Assembly (NCBI RefSeq): GCF_964204645.1
Contig: NC_134029.1
Location: forward strand, 6,271,001 to 6,335,000
From: Tubulanus polymorphus
Lineage: Eukaryota > Nemertea > Palaeonemertea > Tubulaniformes > Tubulanidae
Reading direction: 5' to 3'
DNA: 64,000 nucleotides
In this document: positions 12,401 through 27,400 of the stretch, one piece after another
Layout of the letters: every line of letters begins with the position of its first letter
Numbering within the stretch: position 1 is the stretch's first letter
The notes under the pieces: model-generated
The model's database searches: none
What the model saw: only the letters and a program-made list of their open reading frames with translations
What the model was told of the DNA's origin: nothing
Translations under genes and position numbers: made by a program

Positions 12401-15400
12401 ATCAGGAATGTATGGTGTGTATCGTTTGCGGAGAGTGTACCGGATACGGAAACTCGTGCGTTAACAGCCTCAAAACCGAACGAAATCCTGGCCAGTAAGT
12501 TTTATATACGTAGTGAAGCAGTCGAGTATCCAGTTCCACGAAGTCTCTTTTCGAATTCTACATGTATTACACTTGTTTCAGACCGTGTGGATGTGGATCT
12601 GGTGATGCTGGCTGCGTCGAGTGCGGTATCTGTCGATCGTGTGCCGGAGTTGCTGGTGATGATGATAAACAGGAGATACTGTTTGATTTTTTTACGAAAA
12701 CGAAAGAAGCCATTAAAGTGGCACATAATTTAGGTATATTTGGTAGGTTTAGATTGATAGATTTGTCCTCAGCCTGAGTGGCCTCCAATGATATATACTC
12801 AACTACCATATGTAAAGGGTTGATTATCAAATACTGTTACATAGTACTAACTTAGAAAATTTGCGTTTAAGCTTAGGAAAGCTATTGGCTTAACTTAGAT
12901 CAGAGTTAAGTATGCCCAAGTTAATCATGGTTTAACTGAACTAGTAAAGCAACGGCTAACAATGATCTGTGTCCATGTACTTGGAATAAAATGGAAAGAT
13001 CCCACTTGGGAATCAAGTCCACAGTTCTGACTCTTGAAATTAACTAATTTCTACTTAAGAGTCAAATGTTGAAACAAGTCCAGATTGAGATGGTTATGCT
13101 GTTGTCGTTGTATTTCAGGTCGTCGCGGTTCTCGTACTGCCGGTAATATCGGCAAACGATTCAGTGAAGAGAAATACCGCGAGCGAATCAAGAACAAAGG
13201 AGCTGCTGCGGCGTCCCCTGTAAAAAAATACTCTAAATCATGTACGTATTCAAAAGATATTCATTCTATTATACAAGGAAAAATGAAGAATTTGCGCAGT
13301 TCGTGACTTAGAAAATTCAGGGTGGTCACTTACCTGAAAATCAAGGAAAAGTTAGGAAATTTTCTTTTCTTTCAAAAAAAAGATAAGGGAAATTAGTTGG
13401 GATTGCTAGATATCCCACATAAAATCAAACAGTTTCCATATACCCGGTATGTCTTATGTTTTGGACTGTGTTAATTGATTGGATTCTTAGCAGATCAAGT
13501 CAGAGAAAAACAACATGCATGTCGGGGAATTCTTAGGGAAAAGTCAGCGGAAAAGCATGTCAAATATAAGTGGCCACCCTGAAATTTTCCTAACCGCTAT
13601 ATCAACCCATATTTGATCAAAATTCATCGAAGCTTTGGCCTATCGCTGAGTGCTCTGATAATTACTCTAGGAAATGATTGCAATTTTACACAATCATACT
13701 TTCAGTAAGTGAAACGAGCACCGATGCCGAGACTGAACAAGCCAAAACCGTCAGTTTGTCACCAGCCTTGGTTACTATCGGTACCGGCACGATTCCTGTA
13801 ATACATATAGCAAGCGGTCTACATCACACGATAGCTCTGCTCGAAAATGGCGACGTTTACACGTTCGGTCACAATTCTTGTGGACAACTCGGCCTCGGTG
13901 ATACTTCTACTCGGTACGTATCAGTTTTACATTTCATTCATGTATTCCAAATATCAAATACCGGCAATTTATACATTGTGCGGTGTCCCTAAGACTTAAA
14001 GACTCCTTCAGAATGGAAAATGCTTTTAAAGGTGCTTGAAACTCCTTTGATTTATTCATTTGTTCACTATGTTAACTCGGCATATATATTGTTCATTTCA
14101 TTGTTATCTTTAAGTGAAAAATGAATTGTATATTTGATTTGAACAAAATGCAGGAAATTCCTTTAAAACCTAAAAAGATTGATATTGATTCTTAAATTTT
14201 TTGTAGTGGTACCCCATGTAAAGTAATGTTACACCATAAAGCAGTTCAAGTTGCGGCGGGCAGTTCACATTCAGTGATTTTGACATCTACTGGGATGGTC
14301 TACACTTTCGGCGCTTTTCAGGTAAATATCCGTTTACCATGCGTACTAAACCTTCGAAAATATATGGCATTTTCTAACTAATTTGTTTGGTTTGTTTCGA
14401 TGTTTCAGAAGGGACAACTAGGTCGTGAAATTCCAGATGATGGCTTAAGCAAGGACAAAAAGAAATTATGGTTCTCATTGCCAGGTTACGTTCCAGGCAT
14501 TGGTAAGTTGACGAAAGATTCGGATTTCTTGTAAAAACTTGACTGCATATTGTTGCTTGGATTCTTCAGTTGAAGTTTTCTACTCATAGGTATAAAGTAT
14601 GGCAGGAAATGTACATGGATCGGTGCAAGCGGTGACCAGACTTACATGCGAATTGACGAGTCACTGATCAATGCTCATACATTGACGAGATCGAGCATAT
14701 TTGCCAATCAGAGCTCAATCGGTAAGTGAAGTGATAACTCACGAAAACTTTCAGCAGGTTTAGTAAAGTAACAGTGGTGCTTCGTAAGTTAAATGTCTTC
14801 AAATTAAAAGATGAGAGTTTGTAAAAACATTGGTTATTGGTATTATCTGAGGATGGTGCTTGTCAATGTTCAACTTATGCAAACCTTTCTGTCAAAAACT
14901 GTTAACAATCGCAATACTTTACAGATAACAATACTTAGAACGTTTGGAGAAAAATTTCACCAAAGACTCTTTAACATATGATTCACTGTTATCTTGTAGG
15001 ATTGATTCCAAACTGTGAAGAAGGTCAATCGCCAATCAAATGTCTAGTCATCAGTAAAACGGACGGAACGTGTCGAAGTTTTAGCGGAACCGATCAGGCT
15101 AATCTCGGTTTGAATAGCGTCTGCCTTGATCCTTGTTACGACGTTTTATGGAGGTACCCAACATCTTGGCTGAAATGAAATCCTTCATGCAAAAAGATTT
15201 CTGGGTTGACTTAAAAAACTAATTATCGATAACTATATTTCAGTTATTCACCCCAGCGTTCGACTGTGACGTGTTACAATATTTTACGTTCGGAGACCCG
15301 CGACCTCGAGAACCGAAGTCCAAGTGTTTGTAGTATACTCACACCTGAACTGGCCGTACCTACACGTCCAAATTCTATCATATCACGAAGCAATTGTGCA

Positions 15401-18400
15401 CTTTATATGTTAGGTAAGTGTTTACTTTATGGCAAGTGAAACTATGGACATTTGGAAAAGATTCTTAAAACGTCCTTTTCCATAAAGGATGATATATATT
15501 CTATTATTATGACATGTAGTTATAAATATCTTCTTTACAAATAAATGTTATATACCTAAACATTACTCAGCCCTCAACGGGCTTATACAATACCAACTTC
15601 ATTGATCAGACATATCCATGAATGGATTCAAGTGGCACTGAAAAAACATGAACTCTTTTTACTCCAACATTGTTCAGTGAAAGTTGCTAGAGTTATTTGA
15701 TAGTTGACCATTAATGTTTGAAACTGTTGTTGTTTTGGTAGATCTTTGAAATTGTGCATCTCCTGTGCCATATTGACTAAAAGTTCCGTTCTTGTTCATA
15801 TTTCTTACAGTGATGTGATGTTTTAATCTCGCGGCGTAATTATACCTTTTTTGTTCGATTTCAGGTTGTTTGGACACGTTGACGACGGCTTCACAACTTG
15901 GGCTACAAGTCGCGACCGAGGAACACGAAAAACACGCTCCGAATAAAATCTACACGAAGGAAGATTTTAGCGTCGTAAACAGATTCAAAAGTGAGTTGGT
16001 GATTATTCTTACAGATAATCAGAATTATGCGCATATCTTATTTCCTCAAATAATTAATTTTGTTACACCTATTTTAAGGTCACGGTGGAGGTTGGGGTTA
16101 TTCTGATCATTCTGTCGAATCAATCCGGTTCAGTACGGACACTGATATCCTATTAGGTGGTTTTGGCCTCTTCGGTGGACGTGGACTCTATTTCGGCAAA
16201 ATAAAGGTAGATTCTTACTCCACTCGGACTGTGGAAATGAAATGAAATCTTTATAATCCTTTAAACGCGAATTTTGCACCTTGTTTTTGAAGGTGTTCGA
16301 TTTGGGAAATGATGGTGGAGAAAGCGAAACCTACGGCGATTTACTGGCAGAAACTGAAGAAATACCATTTGAATGCGGCCCTAGGTAATATCGATATTGA
16401 TGAAATCATAAAATGGCTCAAAATCAATTCAAGTTAAAAGTACTGTGTTTGCGTACATACATCGGTTGCTTGATACTATTTCACACTATCAGGACTTATA
16501 GCTGAAAAAGGTCCAAAAAAAACCATTGATGAATGGTGGTAAACAGGGTCCCTGCGAGTCCTTGATTCCTTAAAAACTCATTCTAAACAGAAAATGCTCT
16601 AAAGGAGCTTGAAACTCCTTTAGTTTGTGCAAAATGCCTAAAATTCTTTTAAAACTCCTTCAATTTTGAGAAATAGGCAACTAGAAATATTAGTATAAAG
16701 TACACCTAAATCGATAGTTCGGAACAGGACTTTTTTTAGGCCCAATTAGGCAGTTACCAAATTGGAACCAGAGTTTAGTTAGTACAAATGATAAAAATGT
16801 GCTTAGAAAACCACAGAAATAATGGTTTACCACGATAAACAGTACCGATGTAGGAGGAATCTACTGTAATAGGGATTGTAAGTGATGCGAACACTTCCTC
16901 GAAATTTGAAATTTTCAGTAAAACTCCTTGAAAACTCCTTATATCCAGGAATGACCGACCCCGGTAAAATTAAGAACATTTGAAGATAACCGTAGTGGGT
17001 TTGAATCATGATATGTTTGATTCGGAGTTATGTGGCATTGCTTGTCCTGTCATTTTGAAATAGCTGTTGACTCTAATCGGCCTCAAACACACAGAACCCT
17101 GCCTGTCAGATACTTCCTATGAGGTCCGGATGCTCATACAATATCTAATGCAGTTGTATTATCGTTGCATGTTTACTGTTTAAACTTTTAAGGGAAAAAT
17201 TTCTATTTCACCTCGATGAACCGATATTACTCACTGCAAACCAATGGTATTGCGTATGGGCTCGAATCATCGGGCCGAGCAGTGACTGCGGATCCGGTGG
17301 CCAATCTCACGTAGTCTCCGACGATCAGTGAGTATATAAACTTTCTAAATCTACCCGTCTATCTTATCGTGTATCTGTTTCTTACTATAGGGAGGTATAC
17401 ACAATGCTTTTGGATGACCCTGTACCGTTACAAGCGAACTACTGGTACTGTGCCTGGGCTAGTGTATCTGGCCCAAACAGTGACTGTGGCGCTTGTGGAC
17501 AGGCGATGGTTATTACAGAGGACCCGTAAGTAACGGTCGGAGTCGTGTGTTTTGATGTCCACCCAGTTTATTTTCAATTCACTGACATTAGTTTCACGTT
17601 TCAGGCGGCTGTGTTTCATACATTGACGGCATGCTCTTGTAGATTTCTTCAGTTGCATATTTTTCATTCAAGAATGTGTTTTTTTTTCTTCATTTTTCCT
17701 CCTATTATGCGCGCGGATGTGTACTTCTGAGTAGATAGATACTGGGCTTGTGTTAATCACCGTACACGCAGAATAGTGTATCTTTTTCCATTAAATCTCA
17801 AAGCTTCATTTTTAGACTCTGTCAATGTATTATGTAGGTAATCTATTGAATATGTGGAGTCTAAACTCACTGTACTGTAGATATACGTATGCACTTAAAC
17901 TTGTGCAGACCTTAAACACATGCTTCATATTCGTATTTATTTAGTGTTTACGTACGTACCATCTTCGGTGCACTATTTCTTCTCAAATTATAGTCGTCTT
18001 GGATGTCGTGAAAACCACATGCCCAGTGTCCCTCTCTTAGTTTCGTTTATACGATGAATCAGCTGCTGTGGTTATCAGCTTAATTGCATGAATTCCATTA
18101 TTTCATCTGATATTCAGGATCGAAATAAGTAATAGATCTATTTTCATGAATTGTAAACTTTGTACCTTTGTTCATTAAATGTGATGAAGAAGTGACTGAA
18201 TTTATTACTCGTTTTGGTTCTTGAATAAAGATCAGTTTTAAAATTTATGGAAACTGACTATGGCACTGATAAGTTGATTAACAGCGTGTAGCAACTGATT
18301 CAAAAAAGTAATGAATTGTTTCATATGTGTACAATGATCAGTTATAATCGTTAATATGCATCATTTTCATCTCGCGCGCTCGATATGTATTCATTGATTT

Positions 18401-21400
18401 ACATTATGTTTGAATTTGTGATGATTGATTGAAAATTTTCATTGAATTTCGTTTATGTCTATAACAGCATTGATGAATCTATGAAGTTTATGTAGATAAA
18501 CTGATATTATTCGAAATTAAATCTTCAGTAGAGTTTAGGTAGTTGAACAACCATAACAGCTTAAACACAATGAAATATCATTTTCAAATGAATAAGCAAA
18601 TTCATTTGATGCGAGCGTTTTGGGGAATATTTCCCCTCATCAAGTGACTGGAAATGGATCACATAGGTACTTATATACATACTAATCTTTGATAGTCCAA
18701 CCTAAAATTGACTAGTTAACCCTTTCAGTGCTGACTAATTAATACCCTATAGTGCTGGAGAAAATTTGAAAATTCTAAAAAATTCAACCCTAGTGTGTTG
18801 AACAATGGGAATACCACTATAGTGCGTCTACACCGCAGTGCGGTGTATCGTTAGTTACTAGTATTTCACTATGTTTGACACTTGCTGCCATTTTTCAATA
18901 GAGATAATTACAAATTACTAATTACATCAATACACCGCAGTGCGGTATTCTAGCAAAATCCATCACTGATTTATACACCGCACTGCGGTGTAGACGCATC
19001 GAAAGGGTTAAACATGAAGATTAATTGATTGAATAGATTCCACCACTAGATTCATTAAACGAGGGGATATGTTCCCAAAAACGTCTATATTGAATAAATT
19101 TGCTTACTCGTTTGAAAATTAGATATATTGTGTTTAGGCTATTATGGTTGTTCAAAATATTGCTCTCTGTTGCTTTAATACTGACACATGTTGCATTCTT
19201 GATGTATGTACATCCTGTGAAAAGCACGTTTTTAAAGGAATTTGTAGAGTAGAAAGTGTTCATTTTGATAGTTTAGAGCCTGAAATGGCCACCTCAACCC
19301 CACTTCATAATGTGGATTGTGGCTTAGCATGATTTTCTATTATAACCAACTAGCGTTGAAGCAGTTCCGAAAATCTTCCATTAGAATTTGAGTGATTGCT
19401 TAGTTTTTTGACTCGTCGATATCCAAAAGAAATGCGTATGTATTTGTTTTATAGGGTGGCATTCAAATTCAAAAGTTCAAAAAAGTCGAACAATGGAACG
19501 GACGTAAACGCCGGTCAAATACCGCAGATATTGTACAGGTAATTGGCACTGTAAAATTCAAAGGACATTCAGAACAATGGAATTATTTATTCCTTGACAA
19601 TCTTCCCTCATGAAATTTTAAGTAAATTGACATACTGTATATAAATATTTTTGGATTTTTCAGGCTGCCCACAGCAGATAGTAACTCAGGAAGTCGTACT
19701 CATTATCCCTCGGAGCTAATCCATGTAATCAGCCCAGACTTGCCCAGAACAGTTACTCCTGTAAGCTACTTATCTCATTCAATTCTCATTACCGGCAGTT
19801 CAAGTTCCGATCGTATAGCGGCTAATCATTTTCACTCTCCACAGACCATTGTCCCATTATAAAAATTATTGTGAAATCTGTCAATATTTTAGGATTGTTT
19901 CGAGTCGTTGTTGAAATTGTTACACTGGAGTTGGAACACATTCAACGCCGTTATGATGGAGATCAGAGAGCTGAAGGGTACGAACATGGTGGCGGCCATG
20001 TTGGATTTAGAACGATTGGTGTACATAACTACAGCCACATTGAGATTGTTACGCACATATATCTGTGAGGTCTTCCCGAATGGAGGTATATATAGAGATT
20101 CAATATTCTACTTATCAAAAAAGAGAAAAGTAATGAAAGAGGATTCGTAACATATCCTTTTAATTGCAGGGACGAAAAAGCAAAGACCTGAATCGACGAA
20201 GCTCGCTGAAGCAGTAGGTGAAACTCGCGCGTTACTGAGACGTATTCTAACAGAAAATAGAGCCAACATTTACCATCGCGAGAGCATTTCAGTGCCCGGT
20301 TCCGAGCCAAAATACATCAAACTCGGACACCAAATCCTGGAAGAATGCCACGAGACGTTCGTCGCTTGTTTCCACGCGTTTTATCCGACTGGAAGTTTGA
20401 AATGGTTGTGTTTATGTGATCTGTTGAATCTAATCGACCCGGTTTGTAGAATCTTATAAGCTAGTTAAATTTATGAAATCACACTCTGTTGTATTCTCTT
20501 TAATACATTCACTACCGCCGTGTTTCTTCTCGGTTACTACTACGAGTTATCTCGTAGTTTGCAATCGAACGAGTACGTAGTCAGCCATTGTTCAAAAATT
20601 GACCGATGAGCATTGGGGGAATAAAGAGGGTTCGTTCACGTTGCCAGCCAATCAGTAACTGATTCATTCATTTTTGCCGGAGTACAAGTATCTAACTGTG
20701 AATAGGAACGATCACTCGTAGTGGCTATGATGAAAGACCCAGATATCTGAGATATCCGGCAGTGGCACATTTGTACTTCAAAGTAATAGATATTGGTCTG
20801 GCGATGTTGAAATTGTATCATTCTTGTTCATATATAGAGCTATCACGACGTAGAAGGAATCGGTCGTTTATTAGCGGCGGTGATGGAAGCGTTATGTCAT
20901 CCGACGGTTAAACTCAGTAACGTGCTGCCAGTTATGTGTGAATACGAAACGCAATTACTGCTAAAACAACAATATAAACTCGACGATAACAGCCCGGATT
21001 CTCCACAGAGCGGAGACCTCAATAGTTTCCCATTGCTTATAGCTCACATGACTCACCGAACTGAGGTATGTATACTTAGCATTGTAGTGTACATGTATGT
21101 GAGTTTTGGAACCTTGGGTTCGGCCACAGTTCCGACTACACTTGACTTGGAATAAATAATTTCTACCAGAACCTGATAAAGAGATTTTGCATCGTTTCTA
21201 TTAAAGGTTGAAGGTATTGGTACTAGTCATATGTTCAAAGATATTCTCGATAAGTTACTATCAATAGTCACTTTGTCGGTGAAACAGGCTTTGAGTAAAG
21301 AACGCGTTTCGTATTCCGACGAACTAGTACTGAATACCTGCACGCTGTTAACGGCAATCATCAGTGAACTGACCGCTGCGGCTGCTGGATCTGAGGTATG

Positions 21401-24400
21401 TTATCTATTTCATATAAGCATTGTTTTAAGTAGTTTAGGCTGTGAACGAAGTGCAGGTAGAGCCTTGCCGAAAAGATGGTTGCCCAATCCTCAGCTATTT
21501 TGGAAAATAGTTCGTGGAGATACTAATTGATAAGATAGAAATTTTAAGTAGGTGTTTCATTACGTAGGATTGCAAAAAATGTTTTCATCTGTATAGTATT
21601 TCGTATTACGGTAGTTAAAAACTGGTAGTTAGAACGTCAGGGGTGGGATTGATGTGAAAAACTGCAAAGAATAGATGGCTGCTTAGAAAATGTGAAAATA
21701 TGAGAAATCTGTGATTGATCATGAAAATGTTATTGCACTTAATGAAGAAAAAAAATTTGAAAAATCTTGGAAAATTATGTGCACATCTCAAGAGTCCTGA
21801 TATTTTGTCTCGAATAAAGGGGACGAATGTAAGGATCTGAAAAAAATGTGATAATTCTATAGTTCATCAATCTGACCCCTTGATGGTTACGTATACTTTA
21901 ATTTATCTGTTGTTTTGTTTGTTCATAGGGTGAAAGCCCGACTGCAAGTCGACCGTTGTTTACAACACCGAACAGATTTACACGCATGAGTCAGAATGCC
22001 TACTGGAACCCGGGCAACGGTTCACCGGACGCGATATGTTTCAGCGTCGATCGGCCGGGAATTGTTATAGCTGGTGTCGGCGTGTACGGTGGGGGTTCTC
22101 ACTGGGATTACGAACTAGAACTTCTAGACGAAGTCCATGTAAGTTTTATCAATGTACTCATATCAGGAAAAAAATGAATCATAATCATGAGAAGAACTGA
22201 TTAGAAGATTTGTAGAGAAGCGTTGTTAGAGATAGATAATATGCAACTAATGCGTAGTAGCTTGTATCTTGAATAAAGAAGCTACTATGCATCAGTAGCG
22301 AAAGCTTATATCTTCAATACTAGATAATTATGTTTTATTCGATGTTTTCGATTATTTTCAGTCGGAAGGCACGCATGACCCATCTCACACTCAACGTTGG
22401 AATAGTATCGAACTGGCTAAAGGATCTTACGGTTCCGATGACTGCACTAACAACATCAGCGAACTGAAATTCGAACGACCCATTCCGATTAAAGTATGTT
22501 TGTGTGTAGAATTTTAAAAATCTCATTCTTAAAACCTTTAATTTGCTGGGTAACAAAACAATTTGATCAATCGCATCGGTCTTTTACAGGAGGGAGTTAA
22601 ATACGCTATTCGATTACGCAATCACGGGCCGAGAACCTTCAACGGTGATGGCGGACAGTCGAAAGTCAAATGTCAAGATGGAACTACATTTCTATTCAGC
22701 GCGTGTTCATTAAGTAGTAACGGTACGAATCACACGCGAGGACAAATACCACATATTCTATACTACAGGTCTGTATTACATTGAACAAATACAATTGCAT
22801 AGCTAAATCAGTTGAAGTCATTGTCTGAGAACTTTTTCATCGCAAATATGCAACAGTCAGTTACGAATTGGTACACGGTTGTATTACTGTGTTTGTTTAT
22901 TTCAGTGCCCCTCAAGAAGGTGAAAACCGACTTCAGAGCAGTAAAATGATAGCCGAATACCAGGCGCGCAAAAGCATCATTTCGTTGATCGGATCGATAA
23001 TCAGAGCGGCGACTGACATTCTACACAAAGCTCACAGTTGTTTAGGTAACGGTTATATAATCACTTACCCGGTAATACATTTTGTAAACAGTCTGACCTG
23101 TGTCGAGAATTGGCTTTAACGTGTTCTATGATTGTTGTAGATCAAGAAGTGATTAGAATACTCGGTTCAGCGCAGATATTTTGTACGTTGCTCCCGCTGG
23201 TGTTCGCTTACATCGGACCGGTGGCATCTCAGGATCCTAGGGTAGGTTTTCTAATCGACTTTCTAAAATCGAGAATTTGAAGATCGTGGTCATCCTGTAA
23301 AATGATTCGATTTGTCGTTGTAGAGCGCTGTACAAGTTCTGAATTTGGTTCAGGAGATTTTGCCATCTGTTGCGTCGATCAACAGTAAACTCTTGCCGTT
23401 AGTGAGTTCGAATCAACCGGAGATCGGTCCATTGAATTTCGAGTCGTCGACGACGTCGAGTCATTACGCCGAAATCGAAAGCGATCATCCGTACAAGCCG
23501 GCGACGGTCGCCAATTATCGTCTGACGTTTCCGTCGGAGGTGAAGTGGATTTCGATTGAGTTCGACTCGCAGTGCGGAACGGCCCAGGTCGAGGATACGT
23601 TGCAGTTGTACATTCCCTCCAGCGCGATGATCGGTGGCCCTAAAGCTCCGTCGCTGACCGGCAGTATTACGCAGAAATCCGCCATCGCGATCGAAGAGAA
23701 AGACGTCGATCTGACCGATAGCGTGCCGGTTTTACGGAAATTTTACGGTTTAGACAATTGGCCCCAAATGGCTATCGTTTTACCTGGTAAGTCGGTGATA
23801 ATCAACCTGTACTCCTCTACCCACCCCCTGCAGAAAAATCATCGAACAATTTTTTTCGTCTTTGTCCAGGCAATGAAGTTTGCTTTTCATTGGAAACGGC
23901 GTCCGACTACGTGAAAGATGACAAAGCTTGCTTTTATGGATTTAAATGTTCGGCAGTTGGCTACGAATGGACCGGAAAACCTGAAGAAGTATTTAGTTCG
24001 AAACCATCCATTAAATCGTTCTGAAATTCGATGTAGGCTTAGGTTTGATTATGTCCATATATTGTCCATTCATAGGGATTGCTGCAATTGGAAAAAGCTA
24101 TAACTTATCTAGGTGGAATGTGCGCTTCTGCGTTGATGAGAAAAGATATCATCCTACCTCCTGGTATGTTAGACTTTCTTAACTAAAACCTATACTTTAG
24201 AAGATATCGATCAATTTTTTATCGTCTGTTATGTGTGAATTTCAGTAACAATAGAAGAAGCTGAAGAAGATCTCGATTCGCTAGAAGAAAGCGCCGAACA
24301 AGTATTCCAAGCTCATTCCGGATTGCTCGGTAAAGGCTTTGCTCTGTCTCATTCTCTGACGATATCTCAGGCATTAGAAGGCAGTCTTCCGTACAGCTGG

Positions 24401-27400
24401 CAGTCAAACGAACGCGCGTTTCTGAAAGACTTCGTCGCTTGTTCACCGGGTACAAGCGGTGGCAGATTAGCGAGGTATGATTTTGTATCTTTTGTGGAGT
24501 GGTCTGTACTTCCCCCGGGCTTACCCTTGTATGCACTAATGTACATGTAGTTATATTCATCTGTAAAAACATGCACTCTTGAGCCTGATGTCTATTTCAA
24601 CTTTGCTTGAGAGGACATTAGATGGCCTAGCTCAGTCAGATTTAGTAGTACATAGGTCTTATGTCTGATGTAGGCATGGAAACATATGATTAAACATTCA
24701 AATTAACGGAGTTGCTTTTCTCTATTTCACCCCAATCAAAGAGAATTTTGGCAATCCTTCAGTACATGCTCTCTAGCTCAATTTTAACGACATATTCTCA
24801 CTGTATTTTCAGGTGGTTACAGCCCGACTCGTATCTAGATCCAAAACAATGCGAAGTAATGTGTAATAAAGATGATTTACAGTGTAGCTGGCCTACTGTA
24901 ATAACTGTTCATACGAAGGATCAATACGGTCACCTCGTCGATGTCCCCATTCTGAAGGTTCGAGTTAAAAATTACTTAATACTCGGTGAAAATGTGGGAT
25001 CCTTAATTTCTGTATGCCCGCACATTTTCAGGTGGAAGTGAAAGCCATACCTGTTGACAATAAAGAATCCTCCGGCGAAGATACGAAAAAACTACGCCGT
25101 TTCAGTCGACCCGACGAACTGACCTGTCTGATATTCGGAGGTCATCCCCCTCCGCGACTGGACGTTCCGTACGATGTCACGATCAAAGATAAAAAAGACG
25201 CTTATCACTCTATCTGTATGATGAAGGTATGTACTGGTATATTCCATGAACGTATTTTCAATCTGGTTTTGAAATAAACTTCTCGGGTAGGTTTTATAGA
25301 CTGGTGTCGTCATTAACCCGGGGGGTTAGCTCAATTCATTTTCAATTGAGTTAACCCCTGGGTTAAAGTTAACAGGGCCTGGTTTCGGATTAATACTAGT
25401 CTCAATGCTGCTGCCGCAGTGTTTCTTTCAAGTTGCTTCTACGAGTTATCTCGTAGTTGGCAACAGAGCTTTAACGTAGTCAGCTATTGTTAAAAATTCA
25501 ATAATGAGCATTGTGAATGAAGAAAAGTTAGTTCACATTGCCAGCTAATCAGGTACTCTGTCATTCCAATTACCAGCCAGAGTGCTAATAACTAGTGTAT
25601 AAGAGGAATACGCTACAAGATAACTCGTAGTCTCAATAGCGGCAGCACCCGAAATACGATGTATCTCGTAGTTAACAGCGAACATAGTTCAAGAGACCGG
25701 GTTACCAAAAAAAGGGTTTCTTGTAGGCCTAACTGGGATTTGTTACCAATCTGTTTGTTACACCAGGATCGACTCTGTCAGTGATTCATGTTTCTTCTCA
25801 ATTGATTCCAGGCTTATGAAAATTATTCTTTCGAGGAACTTCGCTTTGCGTCGCCGACGATCCGTCGACCGAGTGAAAATATGCTCGTACGCGCGAATAA
25901 CGATGGCACGTACGCAGCGAGTTGGACACCAGGAGGCACTGGTTTCTATAACATCGTCATGACTATCGACGGTTTTGAAACAGGTGAGACGGGTTATTTT
26001 TGCGTCCTCTGGTAATGCGCCGCCTACGGTTTGCGTAATCATCGCGCAGTGTTTCCGAGAAGAAATGAGGAAACCTGCTTCCACCATTAACCTACCTACT
26101 CATTAATGCAATATTATCAATCCTCGGATGACTTAGCATCCGCAGGTCGGGTTTTAACTGACTTACCATCACAAAAACCCCATTTTCAAAGAAAGAAAAT
26201 TATTATTTCATTTTATATTGAATTCTCAGGTGAAGCCTATAAAGTTGAAGTCAAAGATCCACCTCTTGGAGTCACTCCACCTACAAAAGGCACTACTAAG
26301 AAGCCTTCTCATATTCCGAGCAAGGTAATTACTGAAACTACACCCGGTAAATACATGTTTTCTTAAGATATCATTTGCTATTCAGTGTTCTATCATTCTC
26401 CAGACTCGTAAATTCATCGGGAAACACAGCGCCGGTCTGCGCGTCCGACAAAATCCTTCTTTGCAGAGTGAAGAGATCGGAATTATTCCTCCGAATGGCA
26501 TTATTGCCTTCACCGATGAGGTAAATAGTAGTTGAGCTATAAACACGAATGCTTCTATCGCTAGAAATGATCGGCAAATTGAAATGCGCAAATTGTTGCT
26601 GATATTTCAGATCCATAACGACGACGGTGTGTGGGTTCGATTGAGCAATCACTCGATTAAAGAATTCTGCTCAAATGGACATACGGAGGCCTGGTGTTTA
26701 CAGTACAATCAACACCTCGGCAAAACCCTGCTCGTACCCGTCGATGAGCCGAAATCGATCCTCGACGAGATCATCAAAGAAACGTCGACTCGTAAAATGC
26801 CGGATATCCTTCGAGAGCCGTCGTTGAAAGGTCGAGCCGGTGGTCCGGGGGTTTATCAGGTCGTCAAATGCGGCCCGTCGGGTCATAATATTCGCTGCCA
26901 TCCGACGATGAAAGCAACGCCAGTCGGAATGCTCGTCCTCGGAAATCAACTCACAGCTACTGAAGATGTAAGTTGTTTAAAGTTAGTTCATTTCTAAAGG
27001 TCTCCATGAAATCAGCCCGACACTGATAATGCATGCCCTTCTGTAGCTGACTAACTTCAAAATGAAGTCAAACATTCTGATTTGCAGTCAAACAATCTCA
27101 TATCATACACAAGGTCTCGATTCTGGTATGAGAAATGTGGAGGCTGTCGTTCCAAAATACTTAGATAATGTATTGCACCTTCCTCGTTGTTGTATTTAAT
27201 TTAGATCGTGAATGCTGAAGGCGTTTGGGTGAAATTAGACCACACCAGTCAACAGCATTACTGTCACGAAATGGAAGGAGAATCGTGGTCGTTAGCCGTC
27301 GGGGTCGACGATATCGTTTATCTTCAACACGAATCGGAACTCAGCGCCGATTCTGATAACGGCGGCGGCCTCTCACAAGGCGAACCGATGTTCGGGTACG

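Larger units (their letters stand above)
15865..19538 (+). other. mycbp2: MYCBP2 first PHR domain (exons 23-28)
   Basis: Residues about 1122-1355. Reads [52 protein letters not shown], then one of two alternative versions of the WYC.WA...GP.SDCG strip (exon 26 or 27) and [21 protein letters not shown] domains are beta-sandwich folds specific to this family and BTBD1/2/3/6; in RPM-1/MYCBP2 they bind partners and are required for ligase function. Confidence 0.9.
24813..26324 (+). other. mycbp2: MYCBP2 filamin-type immunoglobulin repeat region (exons 43-46)
   Basis: Residues about 2235-2437. Reads [43 protein letters not shown], then [40 protein letters not shown] and [17 protein letters not shown], the edge strands of a filamin-like Ig fold that ends in the conserved 'VKDPP'. 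A foldback element and a short palindrome sit in the intron between exons 44 and 45. Confidence 0.85.

Noticed and set aside
24219-24576. 117-codon and 69-codon minus-strand frames opposite MYCBP2 exon 42
   Set aside because: Antisense shadows of a conserved coding exon.
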